The notes beneath the pieces were generated by a model. That model did not search any database, was not told the DNA's origin, and was given only the letters and a program-made list of their open reading frames with translations. Shown in pieces: positions 56,459 through 64,000 of a stretch of DNA of 64,000 bases. A program made the position numbers and the translations under genes. The stretch is taken from the NCBI GenBank assembly GCA_027488395.1, contig JAIYBT010000008.1:1-64000 (forward strand), in the 5' to 3' direction. This stretch comes from Methylophilaceae bacterium. Lineage in GTDB: Bacteria > Pseudomonadota > Gammaproteobacteria > Burkholderiales > Methylophilaceae. How positions within the stretch are numbered: position 1 is the stretch's first letter; the number at the start of each line of letters is the position of its first letter.

Positions 56459-56944
56459 ATGAAATCAATCAAAGCAGGTCTTATCTTGTTGTCCCTTTTT
56501 TTCACATTGAATGCGTTTGCACTCACCGATGAAGAATACCTTGAATTTACCGAAGCTCTCACAAACGGCAATGTAAAAGTGGTCAAAAAATATGTTGAAG
56601 CAGACCCTACACTGGTAAAACAAAAGTTTTTTGCTTGGGAGCCTTTGGCGATGGCTGCTTCTAAAAACCAATTGGATACCGTGAAATATTTGGTATCAAA
56701 AGGTGCAGATAAAGATTATGTGCATCCTGCCAGTCGCAACACTGCTTTCCACATGGCGGCATTTAACAAAGATGTAAAAACCATGAAGTATTTAGCGGCC
56801 TCTGGTGCTGATGTCAACTTAAAACTCAAAGGCGATGTGTCATTGATTCGTTATTTCACAGAGCAAAAAGATGAGCCTATGGTGAAATTACTAACCGAGT
56901 TAGGGGTGAAAAACGACGGTTGCCATGAAGAAAAATGTTTCTAA
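56459..56944 (+). CDS. Secreted ankyrin-repeat protein
   Basis: 161 residues; GGAG lies three to four bases before the ATG at 56459. A signal peptide occupies residues 1-21 (ends TLNAFA). Three to four ankyrin repeats follow (NGNVKVVKKYVEADPTLVK, WEPLAMAASKNQLDTVKYL, NTAFHMAAFNKDVKTMKYL, EPMVKLLTELG). The last residues NDGCHEEKCF contain two cysteines that could form a disulfide. Periplasmic ankyrin proteins protect against peroxide in Pseudomonas (AnkB near KatB), but no catalase is adjacent here. The terminator at 57000 follows. Confidence 0.85.
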   Translation: MKSIKAGLILLSLFFTLNAFALTDEEYLEFTEALTNGNVKVVKKYVEADPTLVKQKFFAWEPLAMAASKNQLDTVKYLVSKGADKDYVHPASRNTAFHMAAFNKDVKTMKYLAASGADVNLKLKGDVSLIRYFTEQKDEPMVKLLTELGVKNDGCHEEKCF

Positions 56945-56999
56945 TGGCTGACGCTTTACGCACACTAGTTTAATCAGTTAGCAATGTTTGTCGCAATAA

Positions 57000-57030
57000 A
57001 AAAGGTCATGCTTGCATGGCCTTTTTTTAT
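57000..57030 (+). terminator. Rho-independent terminator after the ankyrin gene
   Basis: AAAGGTCATGC, loop TT, GCATGGCCTTT plus T run; one T-G wobble in the stem. Confidence 0.88.
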
Positions 57031-57187
57031 TTCTGACATCACCAACATACTGCATCACGAACCCTGCCTATTTGAAGCATCTTGTTTAAACCATGGTATC
57101 TAAACCCATGATGTGTAACGCAAGTCACATTGCAATGCTGTTAAATGGATACAATTCAGAAATAATTTGTTTTATCAGGGACTAGTC

Positions 57188-57547
57188 GTGCAACATCCTT
57201 TGAACTGTATCATCGTCAGCTTGCTCGCCATGGGGCTATCGCCCCTAGGCTTCACCGAGCCCGTTCAAGCAAATTCAGTCACAAGCCTCGCCGCATCTTG
57301 CTATGCCTGCCACGGACCAGATGGCAATAGTATGGGTGGCACAGCCAGTCTTGCTGGGCTCAATGCAAGCTATTTTGCTGAGCGCATGCAAGGGTTTAAA
57401 GATGGCAGCATGCCAGCCACCGTCATGCATCAACATGCCAAGGGTTTAACCCAGACTGAAATATTGGCACTCGCTGATTACTTTGCCACACTGCCAAGAA
57501 AAACGCCTAAGCCTTTACCATATCAATCCTTTAAGGGCCAACCATGA
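57188..57547 (+). CDS. Flavocytochrome c cytochrome subunit (FccA/SoxE-like)
   Basis: 119 residues with a GTG start at 57188 preceded by AGGGA; a TTG at 57167 is less likely. A signal peptide of about 29 residues precedes a single class I c-type heme domain with CYACHGPDGNSMGG. The terminal helix LTQTEILALADYFATLP is typical of sulfide dehydrogenase cytochrome subunits. It would take electrons from the flavoprotein encoded directly downstream (four-base overlap, ATGA) and pass them to other cytochromes in the periplasm. One heme is seen, as in monoheme FccA. Confidence 0.87.
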   Translation: MQHPLNCIIVSLLAMGLSPLGFTEPVQANSVTSLAASCYACHGPDGNSMGGTASLAGLNASYFAERMQGFKDGSMPATVMHQHAKGLTQTEILALADYFATLPRKTPKPLPYQSFKGQP

Positions 57548-58848
57548 AAACGCGTGACTTTGCTGTGCATGCATCGCAGGCGTTATCTTCCACGCATCGA
57601 CGTCAGTTTTGCCGTCAGGTGGTGTATGGTGGCTTAGCGTTCTACGGACTGCCGGCTTTTGCGCGGGCAAATAAGCCACCATTAGGCCAAGTCGTGGTGG
57701 TAGGCGCAGGGTTTGCCGGGTTAACCGCAGCCAAATACATTCGGCAATGGAGCCGCGGTAACGTCGGCGTCACCGTGATCGAACCCAATATGCAATTTAT
57801 TTCATGCCCGCAGAGTAACTTAGTGTTGGGTGGCAGTAAAACCATGGATGCATTGAGTTTTTCTTATCAGCTTGCGCAAACACAACATGGCCTCAAGTGG
57901 GTGCATGATCAAGTGGTTGCAATCTCACCCACCCGCAAACAGGTACAACTCGCGCGCGGCACACTCCACTATGACAAACTGATCTTAGCACCAGGTGTGG
58001 ATTTTAATTACCGTCCACTTGTAGGCATGACCCAGCCAGTTGCACATATTACCCATGCGTGGAAAGCAGGCGCTCAAACCTTACAGTTGCGCCAGCAACT
58101 TACGGCAATGGCAGATGGTGGCGTATTTGTCATCACCATCCCCAAAGCCCCCTATCGTTGTCCACCTGGTCCTTATGAGCGTGCCTGCCAAGTTGCGCAT
58201 TATTTCAAGCAACATAAACCTCGTAGCAAGGTCATTGTGTTAGATGCCAATCCAGATATCGTTTCAAAAAAAGGGTTATTTATGCAGAGCTTTCGTGGCC
58301 TCTATGCAGACATCATTGACTATCGCCCCAATAGCGAGATCGTTGAGATAGATCCGAACACACACACTGTGAAAACGGACTTTGAAACCGTCCATGCCGA
58401 CCTACTAAACGTTATTCCGCCCCAGTTGGCAGGTAAAATTGCACAACAAGCACAGCTAAACAACGTAGATCAACGTTGGTGTGAAGTCGATTTTTTAACC
58501 TATGCCAGCACCATCGCCCCCGATATTCATATCATTGGTGACAGTATTTCAGCGGGTTTGCCCAAATCTGCGCACATGGCTACTTCACAAGCAAAAATTT
58601 GTGCCGCTGCTATGGTCGATCTGTTGGCCGGACAAGCGCCTAATCCCCTACCCGTGTTTGCCAACACTTGCTATAGTTTTGTCGATGATCAGCAAGCCAT
58701 GCATGTGGCAAACGTTTATCGCTTTGATGCGACCAAAAAAACCATGATTGGGGCTGAAGGGGGCGGAGTTTCTACTCAGGCTTCGCTATTAGAAGGCCAA
58801 TATGCGCAAGCTTGGGCCAATAATATCTGGGCCGATACACTGACTTAA
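57544..58848 (+). CDS. Flavocytochrome c sulfide dehydrogenase flavoprotein subunit (FccB/SoxF-like)
   Basis: 434 residues. A Tat-type signal contains HRRQFCRQVVYGGLAF. The FAD-binding GxGxxG is VVVGAGFAGLTAAKYI; FISCPQSNLVLGG contains the cysteine that covalently holds FAD in FCSD, and RCPPGPYERACQVAHYF is another family mark. The C-terminal FCSD flavin-binding domain ends the protein (FDATKKTMIGAEGGGVST). It oxidises sulfide (or a related thiol) to sulfur in the periplasm. The start is set by overlap with the cytochrome gene. Other sox genes are not seen. Confidence 0.9.
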   Translation: MKTRDFAVHASQALSSTHRRQFCRQVVYGGLAFYGLPAFARANKPPLGQVVVVGAGFAGLTAAKYIRQWSRGNVGVTVIEPNMQFISCPQSNLVLGGSKTMDALSFSYQLAQTQHGLKWVHDQVVAISPTRKQVQLARGTLHYDKLILAPGVDFNYRPLVGMTQPVAHITHAWKAGAQTLQLRQQLTAMADGGVFVITIPKAPYRCPPGPYERACQVAHYFKQHKPRSKVIVLDANPDIVSKKGLFMQSFRGLYADIIDYRPNSEIVEIDPNTHTVKTDFETVHADLLNVIPPQLAGKIAQQAQLNNVDQRWCEVDFLTYASTIAPDIHIIGDSISAGLPKSAHMATSQAKICAAAMVDLLAGQAPNPLPVFANTCYSFVDDQQAMHVANVYRFDATKKTMIGAEGGGVSTQASLLEGQYAQAWANNIWADTLT

Positions 58849-58852
58849 CGCG

Positions 58853-60073
58853 ATGCAGACACTACGCCGCTCCTTACGATCATCCAAAGTCATCTTGCTG
58901 GTAGCCGCTTTGCTGACTGGGGCAGTCGCCTTGTACTTGGGTGTTGGTTATCGTGTTTTCGCAAACACCACGGTGCATCAACACCTCATTGCCAGACTCA
59001 CCCTGCCAAATGATCTCAAGATTGAGCGTTTTGCAGATGTCAGCCCGCTTGGCAAGCCGCGCATGCTCGCCGTTTTGCCCTCTGGCGAACTGCTCGTCAC
59101 GCTGGTGGATACTGGCCTTGTTGTTAAATTAGATGGGCAGGGTACGCCCAGCATCATTGCCAGCGGACTGAACAACCCAAATGGTCTGGTGGTGCGTGAT
59201 GAAGATATCTTGGTAGCGGAAATCGATGGTGTTGTTAAGTTACCCAAGCTCGCACAAGGATGGGGCGCCAAGGTCCCGTTTATTCGCAACTTACCGATCG
59301 GCGGCCATGCCCTTAAAACGATTAAACAATCGCCAACAGGTGATTTATTGATCAATGTCGGTTCAAGCTGCAATGTTTGTATCGAAAACGATCCAACGCG
59401 TGCCACCATATTGCGCTTTGATCACAACGGTCGCCCAGCAGGCGCACTGCGCACCTTAGGCCGCCATACACAGAGCGCCATTTGGGCCAAGGGCTTACGT
59501 AACAGCCAAAGCTTTGCGTGGCACCCCATCACAGGCGCAATGTTCGCCACCAATGAAGGCGCCGATAACCGCAGTGATCAAAAAAATGGTGCTATCAATG
59601 ACGCGCTGCCTCCTGAGCATTTAAATCAGATTGAAGGTGGTCAACATTACGGCTGGCCGTATTGCTGGGCCGACCCCGAACATGCTGGACAGATGATGCA
59701 AGACCCCAACTTTTTAGGTGATGATCAGTTTTGCGCGACAACACAGGCACCCGCAATCACCTTTGAATCACATAGCACGCCCATCGGCATCAGTTTTTTA
59801 GACAAAAGCAAGCTACCCGTGCAATATCTTGGCGATGCCGTTGTTGCTTTACATGGCTCATGGAACCGAAAACAACCAAGCGGTTATCGTGTGGTCAGGG
59901 TACAATTTAGGAACCATCAACCGGTTGCGGTCGTCCCATTGATTGATGGTTGGCTCACCCAACAACAAGCGTGGGGTCGTCCTGTGGATGTGATTGTTGG
60001 TCACGACGGCATGCTCTACATCAGCGATGACTTGAATGGTTGGATTTATAAAGTCAGCCCTAACTCTAGATGA
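58853..60073 (+). CDS. Sorbosone-dehydrogenase-like beta-propeller protein
   Basis: 406 residues with an N-terminal membrane anchor or signal (about 12-36). The body is a six-bladed propeller of the PQQ-dependent glucose/sorbosone dehydrogenase family: GLNNPNGLVVRDEDILVAEI, LINVGSSCNVCIENDPTRAT, WHPITGAMFATNEGADNRSD, GGQHYGWPYCWADPEH and ALHGSWNRKQPSGYRVV are shared with it. PQQ binding is likely by family but key ligands cannot be verified here. It starts four bases after the FccB-like gene, so it is cotranscribed and may feed electrons to the same cytochrome. Confidence 0.88.
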   Translation: MQTLRRSLRSSKVILLVAALLTGAVALYLGVGYRVFANTTVHQHLIARLTLPNDLKIERFADVSPLGKPRMLAVLPSGELLVTLVDTGLVVKLDGQGTPSIIASGLNNPNGLVVRDEDILVAEIDGVVKLPKLAQGWGAKVPFIRNLPIGGHALKTIKQSPTGDLLINVGSSCNVCIENDPTRATILRFDHNGRPAGALRTLGRHTQSAIWAKGLRNSQSFAWHPITGAMFATNEGADNRSDQKNGAINDALPPEHLNQIEGGQHYGWPYCWADPEHAGQMMQDPNFLGDDQFCATTQAPAITFESHSTPIGISFLDKSKLPVQYLGDAVVALHGSWNRKQPSGYRVVRVQFRNHQPVAVVPLIDGWLTQQQAWGRPVDVIVGHDGMLYISDDLNGWIYKVSPNSR

Positions 60074-60098
60074 CAGTGCCTCGGCACAAAGGAAGTTT

Positions 60099-60677
60099 AT
60101 GCGAAACTATGTACACATTGGCGTTGGCATTTGGCTGTTTGCTAGCAGCCTAATCAGCGCGGCTAATACCACTTTGGTACTGCAAGTCCCTGAAACCTAT
60201 CACAAAAACCCAGTACGTCTTTTACACCCTTTTTTAAACGTCTGGCATAACCGCGCCGACGCGGCCGAAAAAGCGGGCACCGCCCAATTACAAGCACAAA
60301 ATATCACTGTGAACTCATGTGCCTCTGGCGCACAAGGGCAAGCCTTGGTCGTGATAGAGCCCAATATGTTCTACAACCCCAAAATGGGCGTGTTTTATAG
60401 CGAAATTACCGCCAGAGTATTTTTAAATGCGAGTGTGGACGCCTCATTAACCGCCCCTACCTTGACCCTCAAAGGCAAGGGTCAGATGGTGGGTAACCTC
60501 AACGCAGCACCTGAATTTTTTATGCAAAAGGCCTATGCTGTGGCTTATGATGACGTGATTACACAGTTACTTGCCAACGAAACATTCAATACTTCAATTG
60601 TGCCTGCAACGAGCAAAACCTATCAGGCCCTATGCACCAGCATCGACACCCTGAGCCAACCCAAATTATTTTTCTAA
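60099..60677 (+). CDS. Unrecognised exported protein
   Basis: 192 residues; AAAGGA lies about seven bases before the ATG at 60099. A signal peptide ends at SLISAAN. The sequence has a helical start (ETYHKNPVRLLHPFLNVW) and beta-rich middle (VVIEPNMFYNPKMGVFYSEI, TLTLKGKGQMVG). Two cysteines at long spacing (VNSCASG and QALCTSI) could form a disulfide. I do not recognise a family. It sits between two propeller genes in the same direction and is probably part of their module. Confidence 0.75.
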   Translation: MRNYVHIGVGIWLFASSLISAANTTLVLQVPETYHKNPVRLLHPFLNVWHNRADAAEKAGTAQLQAQNITVNSCASGAQGQALVVIEPNMFYNPKMGVFYSEITARVFLNASVDASLTAPTLTLKGKGQMVGNLNAAPEFFMQKAYAVAYDDVITQLLANETFNTSIVPATSKTYQALCTSIDTLSQPKLFF

Positions 60678-60706
60678 CTTAACCCTAACATTATAAGGAA
60701 TTCCCT

Positions 60707-61588
60707 TTGTATTCACGTAGCTACCATTGCTTGTCCATCCTGTGTGTTTTGTTTGCTGTGAGTAGCTATAGCCTCAGCAGTTACGCGCACAATGTGCCCC
60801 CAATCGAAGGCTTACTCACACCAGAATCCGTGGTGCAAGCGCAAGACGGCAAACTCTATGTGTCTGAAATCAATGGGTTTGGGGTAGATGGTGATGGTCA
60901 GATTCGAGTGATCGACCATGGAAAAACCAGCGTATTAGTGACGGGACTCAACGACCCTAAAGGCTTAATCATATCTGGCAATACGCTCTACATTGCTGAT
61001 AAAACACAAATTTTAAAAGTGGATATCAAACAGCCTAAGCCAATAGCCGAAGTCTTTGTGCCGGCCAGTGCTTTTCCTTCCACGCCACAATTTTTAAATG
61101 ATTTAGCCGTTGATGCCGCTGGCAATCTTTATGTCAGTGATAGTGGAGATTTATTAGGCGCGGGCAATGGCGGCGCCGTCTACTTAGTTAATAAGCAAGG
61201 AAAAGTAAGTTTAATCATTGATGGCAAAATAGACCCCCGTGTGTTGTGCCCAAATGGCTTATGGGTCGATGCTGCCGGTAAACAATTGTGGATCGTCGAT
61301 TTTAGCTCAGGCATATTACATGCCCTCAACCTAGCCGACCGCAAGCTGACTGACATCGCGCAAGGGTTTGGTGGTGGCGATGGCGTGGTCATGACCAAAG
61401 ATCAAACCCTGTATGTCAGTGATTGGAAAGGGGGCAAGGTATTTTCGGTCAGCCCAACGGGTAAAGTCGCCTTGATTAAATCAGGCTATCAAGCCTCAGC
61501 GGACATTGCTTTAAGCAATGATGGTAGACATTTATATGTCCCCGACATGAAAGCAGGTCGGTTAATCACTCTGCCGTTGCATCCATAA
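60707..61588 (+). CDS. SMP-30/NHL-type beta-propeller, exported
   Basis: 293 residues with a TTG start preceded by AAGGAA. A signal peptide ends around SSYAHN (residue 27). Five to six propeller blades follow, with repeated DGKLYVSEINGFG, DAAGNLYVSDSGDLLGAG, DAAGKQLWIVDFSSG and KDQTLYVSDWKGGKV. The SMP-30/gluconolactonase group hydrolyses lactones or acts as binding scaffold; a catalytic metal site was not confirmed. It closes the fcc-propeller run; the palindrome at 61623 follows. Confidence 0.87.
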   Translation: MYSRSYHCLSILCVLFAVSSYSLSSYAHNVPPIEGLLTPESVVQAQDGKLYVSEINGFGVDGDGQIRVIDHGKTSVLVTGLNDPKGLIISGNTLYIADKTQILKVDIKQPKPIAEVFVPASAFPSTPQFLNDLAVDAAGNLYVSDSGDLLGAGNGGAVYLVNKQGKVSLIIDGKIDPRVLCPNGLWVDAAGKQLWIVDFSSGILHALNLADRKLTDIAQGFGGGDGVVMTKDQTLYVSDWKGGKVFSVSPTGKVALIKSGYQASADIALSNDGRHLYVPDMKAGRLITLPLHP

Positions 61589-61622
61589 AGCATGGTCAAC
61601 AGGCGCCTGATTGGTTAGACGA

Positions 61623-61658
61623 CATACACCAGCCACCAAAGTCGGTGGCTGGTGTATG
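61623..61658. terminator. Long perfect hairpin between convergent genes
   Basis: CATACACCAGCCACC (61623-61637), loop AAAGTC, GGTGGCTGGTGTATG (61644-61658) give a 15-bp perfect stem. It lies between the SMP-30 gene and the convergent 65-residue gene, so it is probably a shared transcript end, though no T run follows. Confidence 0.6.
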
Positions 61659-61687
61659 GGTGCATACCGCATTTACGGCAAGGAACA

Positions 61688-61885
61688 TTATTTATGATGC
61701 GTGCTGGTTTGTGGCGCGCTCAATGGCGTAGGTTGCACGCTGGTCACATGTTTGGCAACTTTCATTTGCTGTTTATTGATGGTCATTTGATCATGAAAAG
61801 CAGGATTAGTCCCTGCCGTTGCTACCATCGCATAGACCAGACTGATACTGATCAATACACCCGTTACGACTGATTTGTTTTTCAT
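61688..61885 (-). CDS. Small exported peptide divergent from a two-component system
   Basis: 65 residues; GGAG lies seven bases before the ATG at 61885. Residues 1-24 form a signal peptide (GVLISISLVYAMVATA). The mature part is short, polar, Thr/Gln/Ser-rich and ends in HHK; no domain is recognised. Its divergent position to the response regulator at 62073, across a region with a palindrome, suggests it is a target or sensor accessory of that system. Confidence 0.65.
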   Translation of the reverse strand: MKNKSVVTGVLISISLVYAMVATAGTNPAFHDQMTINKQQMKVAKHVTSVQPTPLSAPQTSTHHK

Positions 61886-61991
61886 TTGTGATCTCCAAAA
61901 TATGTTGATTGATAACCCATGGTGTCAGCTTCAAGCGTCTGATCTGCCATGGCTTCACAATACAGGGTGTGACTTACAGCGCCCTGACAAT

Positions 61992-62008
61992 AAGCTTGCA
62001 GCAAGCTT
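61992..62008. promoter_or_regulatory. Palindrome in the divergent promoter of the two-component system
   Basis: AAGCTTGC-A-GCAAGCTT is a perfect inverted repeat with a single central base. Its two AAGCTT units are 11 bp apart, the spacing also expected of OmpR-family tandem half-sites. It lies 65 bp before the response-regulator ATG and about 107 bp before the divergent small gene, so autoregulation is likely. Confidence 0.5.
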
Positions 62009-62072
62009 ACAACGGGCCTACGCGTAAAGTTTGCGTTACACTCTTTGTTTAATTTATTAAACGGTCACCATC

Positions 62073-62771
62073 ATGCGGGTACTGATTGTTGAAGATGATT
62101 TGATCATTGCCGATGGCTTGGTGCGGGCCTTAACCCAAGCACAATATGCGGTCGATCATGTGGCGGATGGCAAAGTTGCCTTGCGAGCCATACAAGAGGG
62201 TGTGTATGATTTAGTCATTCTTGATTTAGGGTTGCCTGCCATGGATGGCATGGATATTTTAAGTCAATTGAGACAAACGCATCATCATACCCACGGACAA
62301 TCCGTAGCGATTTTAATTTTGACTGCACGCGATGAACTGCACACGCGAATTAAAGCCTTGGATGTGGGCGCGGATGATTTTATGACCAAACCGTTTCATC
62401 TCGAAGAACTCGAAGCGCGCGCACGCGCGTTGATTCGGCGCAGTAAACTTGGCAAAAACTTACCTCTGCAATGTGCCAATCTAAGCTTAGATATTGCCAG
62501 TAAATTGGCAAGTATTCACGATCAAATGCTGCATTTATCTGCGCGTGAACTACACCTTCTTGAGACCCTAATGATGCGCATGGGCAAAATTGTCACCAAA
62601 GAGCAAATCATGGAATCCTTATGTAATTGGGATAGCACGCTGGGCGACAATGCAATAGAAGTGTATGTGCACCGATTGCGTAAAAAAATTGATCCCAGTG
62701 GCGCTAAAATCCGCACCATCCGAGGCTTGGGCTATTTGCTCGAGGCAGCGCAAGCACATCCCGTTGCATGA
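62073..62771 (+). CDS. OmpR-family response regulator
   Basis: 232 residues. The receiver has D8 and D9, phospho-acceptor D51 (LVILDLGLPAMDG), T at ILTARDE and K in FMTKPFHLEELEARARALI. The winged-helix DNA-binding domain (about 130-225) ends with NAIEVYVHRLRKKI and IRTIRGLGYLLE. The sequence is closest in style to QseB/TctD/PmrA regulators. Its last codon overlaps the kinase start by four bases. It probably binds the palindrome upstream. Confidence 0.95.
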   Translation: MRVLIVEDDLIIADGLVRALTQAQYAVDHVADGKVALRAIQEGVYDLVILDLGLPAMDGMDILSQLRQTHHHTHGQSVAILILTARDELHTRIKALDVGADDFMTKPFHLEELEARARALIRRSKLGKNLPLQCANLSLDIASKLASIHDQMLHLSARELHLLETLMMRMGKIVTKEQIMESLCNWDSTLGDNAIEVYVHRLRKKIDPSGAKIRTIRGLGYLLEAAQAHPVA

Positions 62772-64000
62772 TTGCCCGCGCACTCAAACATCAACTGCGG
62801 TTGTGGTTATTGCTCACCATGTTAGTGGTATTAAGCATTTCCGCAGTGCTGTCTTACCGCCATGCGCAACACTATGCAACGCAGGCGTTTGATCAAGCCC
62901 TCTTACGGACCGTACTCGCGCTGTCTGACGAAGTCGTGGTTGATGATCAACAGCATGTTCGTATCGAACTGCCCGATGTCGCGCAACGTTTACTCAGCTA
63001 TAACGATGGCGACCACCTGTATTTGCGTATCAATGCCCCCAATGGTCATTTGGTGGCTGGCGACACCACGCTACCGCTACCAAAGCGCTTGCCGCTAGGC
63101 AACCAACATGTTTTTTTTAACGCGCAACGGGCGGGCGAATCGATTCGTGGCGTGGTATTTGCACTGCCTACCAGCCTCGCCCAACATGCACCCATCATCT
63201 TGTTAGCGATGGCGGAAACAACAGTTAAACGCGATGCCATGGTGGCTGACATGGTGGAAGAAATCTTGGTACCACAGATTCTAGTCATGGTACTGGCGAC
63301 CATTGTGATTGAGTTGGGTTTATTTTTCGCCTTAAAACCGATGCAAGACCTGAAACAAGCCTTACATGAGCGCTCATCAAGGGACTTAAGTGCCCTCGAT
63401 ACCCAATCGACACCTTTGGAACTCAAGCCGTTGATTGAAGCGATGAATGGCCTGCTTGCGCGGGTTAAAGCCAGCGTCCAACAGCAACAACAATTTATTG
63501 CCGACGCCTCGCACCAATTACGCACCCCGATTGCGGGCTTGCAAACCCAAGCTGAATTGGCCTTGCGTGCCAATGATCCCCAAACACAACATGAAACACT
63601 GCGCTATTTACTGCAAAGTGCGACACGGTTATCGCATTTAATCCAACGCTTGTTATCCATGGCAAAAACGGATACCGCCACCAGCCAGTTTCAAACAGTC
63701 AGATTAATTAGCGTAATTCATGAGGTATGTGCGCGCTGGATAGGCGCTGCATCCGACAAACACATTACGTTAGATGTGGCCATTGAGACCGATGCAGATC
63801 AAGTATGGGGAGAAGCCATCCTGCTGGCAGAAATGCTCGGTAATTTAGTTGATAATGCCATTCAATATACGCCGACTGGTGGCACCATCACACTGCGATT
63901 GTGGCAGGCATCAGAGACGCTTTGTTTACAAGTCACGGATAGCGGCATCGGTATTCCCGTTACAGAGCAAGATCGAATCTTTGAACGCTTTCACCGCATC
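62768..64000 (+). CDS. Sensor histidine kinase, 3' end outside window
   Basis: The kinase starts at the ATG overlapping the regulator stop and is open to the right edge (411 codons). Two membrane helices (about 11-29 and 169-188) enclose a periplasmic sensor of about 140 residues in the TctE/QseC style (2CSK-type). HisKA follows with H249 in FIADASHQLRTP. The N box (GNLVDNAIQYTP) and G1 box (DSGIGIP) are present; the last stretch at the edge is the F box (IFERFHRI), so only the G2 box and tail are missing. The ligand is unknown. Confidence 0.93.
   Translation, partial: MIARALKHQLRLWLLLTMLVVLSISAVLSYRHAQHYATQAFDQALLRTVLALSDEVVVDDQQHVRIELPDVAQRLLSYNDGDHLYLRINAPNGHLVAGDTTLPLPKRLPLGNQHVFFNAQRAGESIRGVVFALPTSLAQHAPIILLAMAETTVKRDAMVADMVEEILVPQILVMVLATIVIELGLFFALKPMQDLKQALHERSSRDLSALDTQSTPLELKPLIEAMNGLLARVKASVQQQQQFIADASHQLRTPIAGLQTQAELALRANDPQTQHETLRYLLQSATRLSHLIQRLLSMAKTDTATSQFQTVRLISVIHEVCARWIGAASDKHITLDVAIETDADQVWGEAILLAEMLGNLVDNAIQYTPTGGTITLRLWQASETLCLQVTDSGIGIPVTEQDRIFERFHRI

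Overview
The window looks like a chromosomal segment of a betaproteobacterium, most likely from Nitrosomonadales (Methylophilaceae or a relative), with Neisseriales as an alternative. The reasons are the recA-recX-alaS-lysC order beside tRNA-Ser and tRNA-Arg, the PHP/Sua5-like/M50/trpS block facing yciB-yciI-bolA-ppiC, a Gcr-type 'site-specific recombinase', a PEP-CTERM protein and moderate GC content. This is inference from gene content; there is no rRNA or other taxonomic marker in the window. No insertion sequence, prophage, CRISPR array or integrase was seen.

Region 1 (1-20150) is almost entirely signal transduction. On the minus strand lie a PAS-PAS-GGDEF diguanylate cyclase cut by the window edge, a CheB-CheR-PAS fusion whose last codons overlap the cyclase start, and a soluble MCP with four PAS domains. 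A PEP-CTERM protein on the plus strand sits between the fusion and the MCP. Divergent from that MCP is a tightly packed ten-gene plus-strand chemosensory operon: a soluble receptor-like protein with two complete MCP signalling tips, a protein made of three CheW domains, CheB, a HEAT-repeat protein, CheR, CheY, CheA, a STAS-like protein, a second CheY, and a small protein carrying a CheZ-like D-x-x-x-Q motif. None of the ten has an obvious transmembrane or ligand-binding sensor domain. This is the most unusual part of the window.

Region 2 (20340-43651) is mainly housekeeping. It holds two tRNAs, aspartate kinase, alanyl-tRNA synthetase, RecX and RecA. A minus-strand run follows with MogA, a VanZ-like protein, ThiL, PgpA and PncC. 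Then come a PDZ protein, a Gcr-family membrane protein preceded by three palindromes, NhaD, a TusA-like protein without its cysteine, DarP, PmbA, MlaA with a long acidic tail, photolyase, RlmH-RsfS-PanD-PanC, MscL, a small secreted protein and CorC.

Region 3 (43807-56944) has trpS, an M50 protease, a Sua5/YciO protein and a PHP phosphatase, divergent from YciB, YciI, BolA and a parvulin isomerase. FeoA-FeoB ferrous iron uptake, a double-PepSY protein, PurL and a secreted ankyrin protein follow.

Region 4 (57188-64000) starts with a flavocytochrome c sulfide dehydrogenase pair (FccA/FccB-like). It is followed in the same direction by a sorbosone-dehydrogenase-like beta-propeller, an unrecognised secreted protein and an SMP-30/NHL propeller: five exported proteins that look like one periplasmic redox module. 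The window ends with a 65-residue secreted peptide divergent from an OmpR-family two-component system, whose kinase is cut by the right edge.
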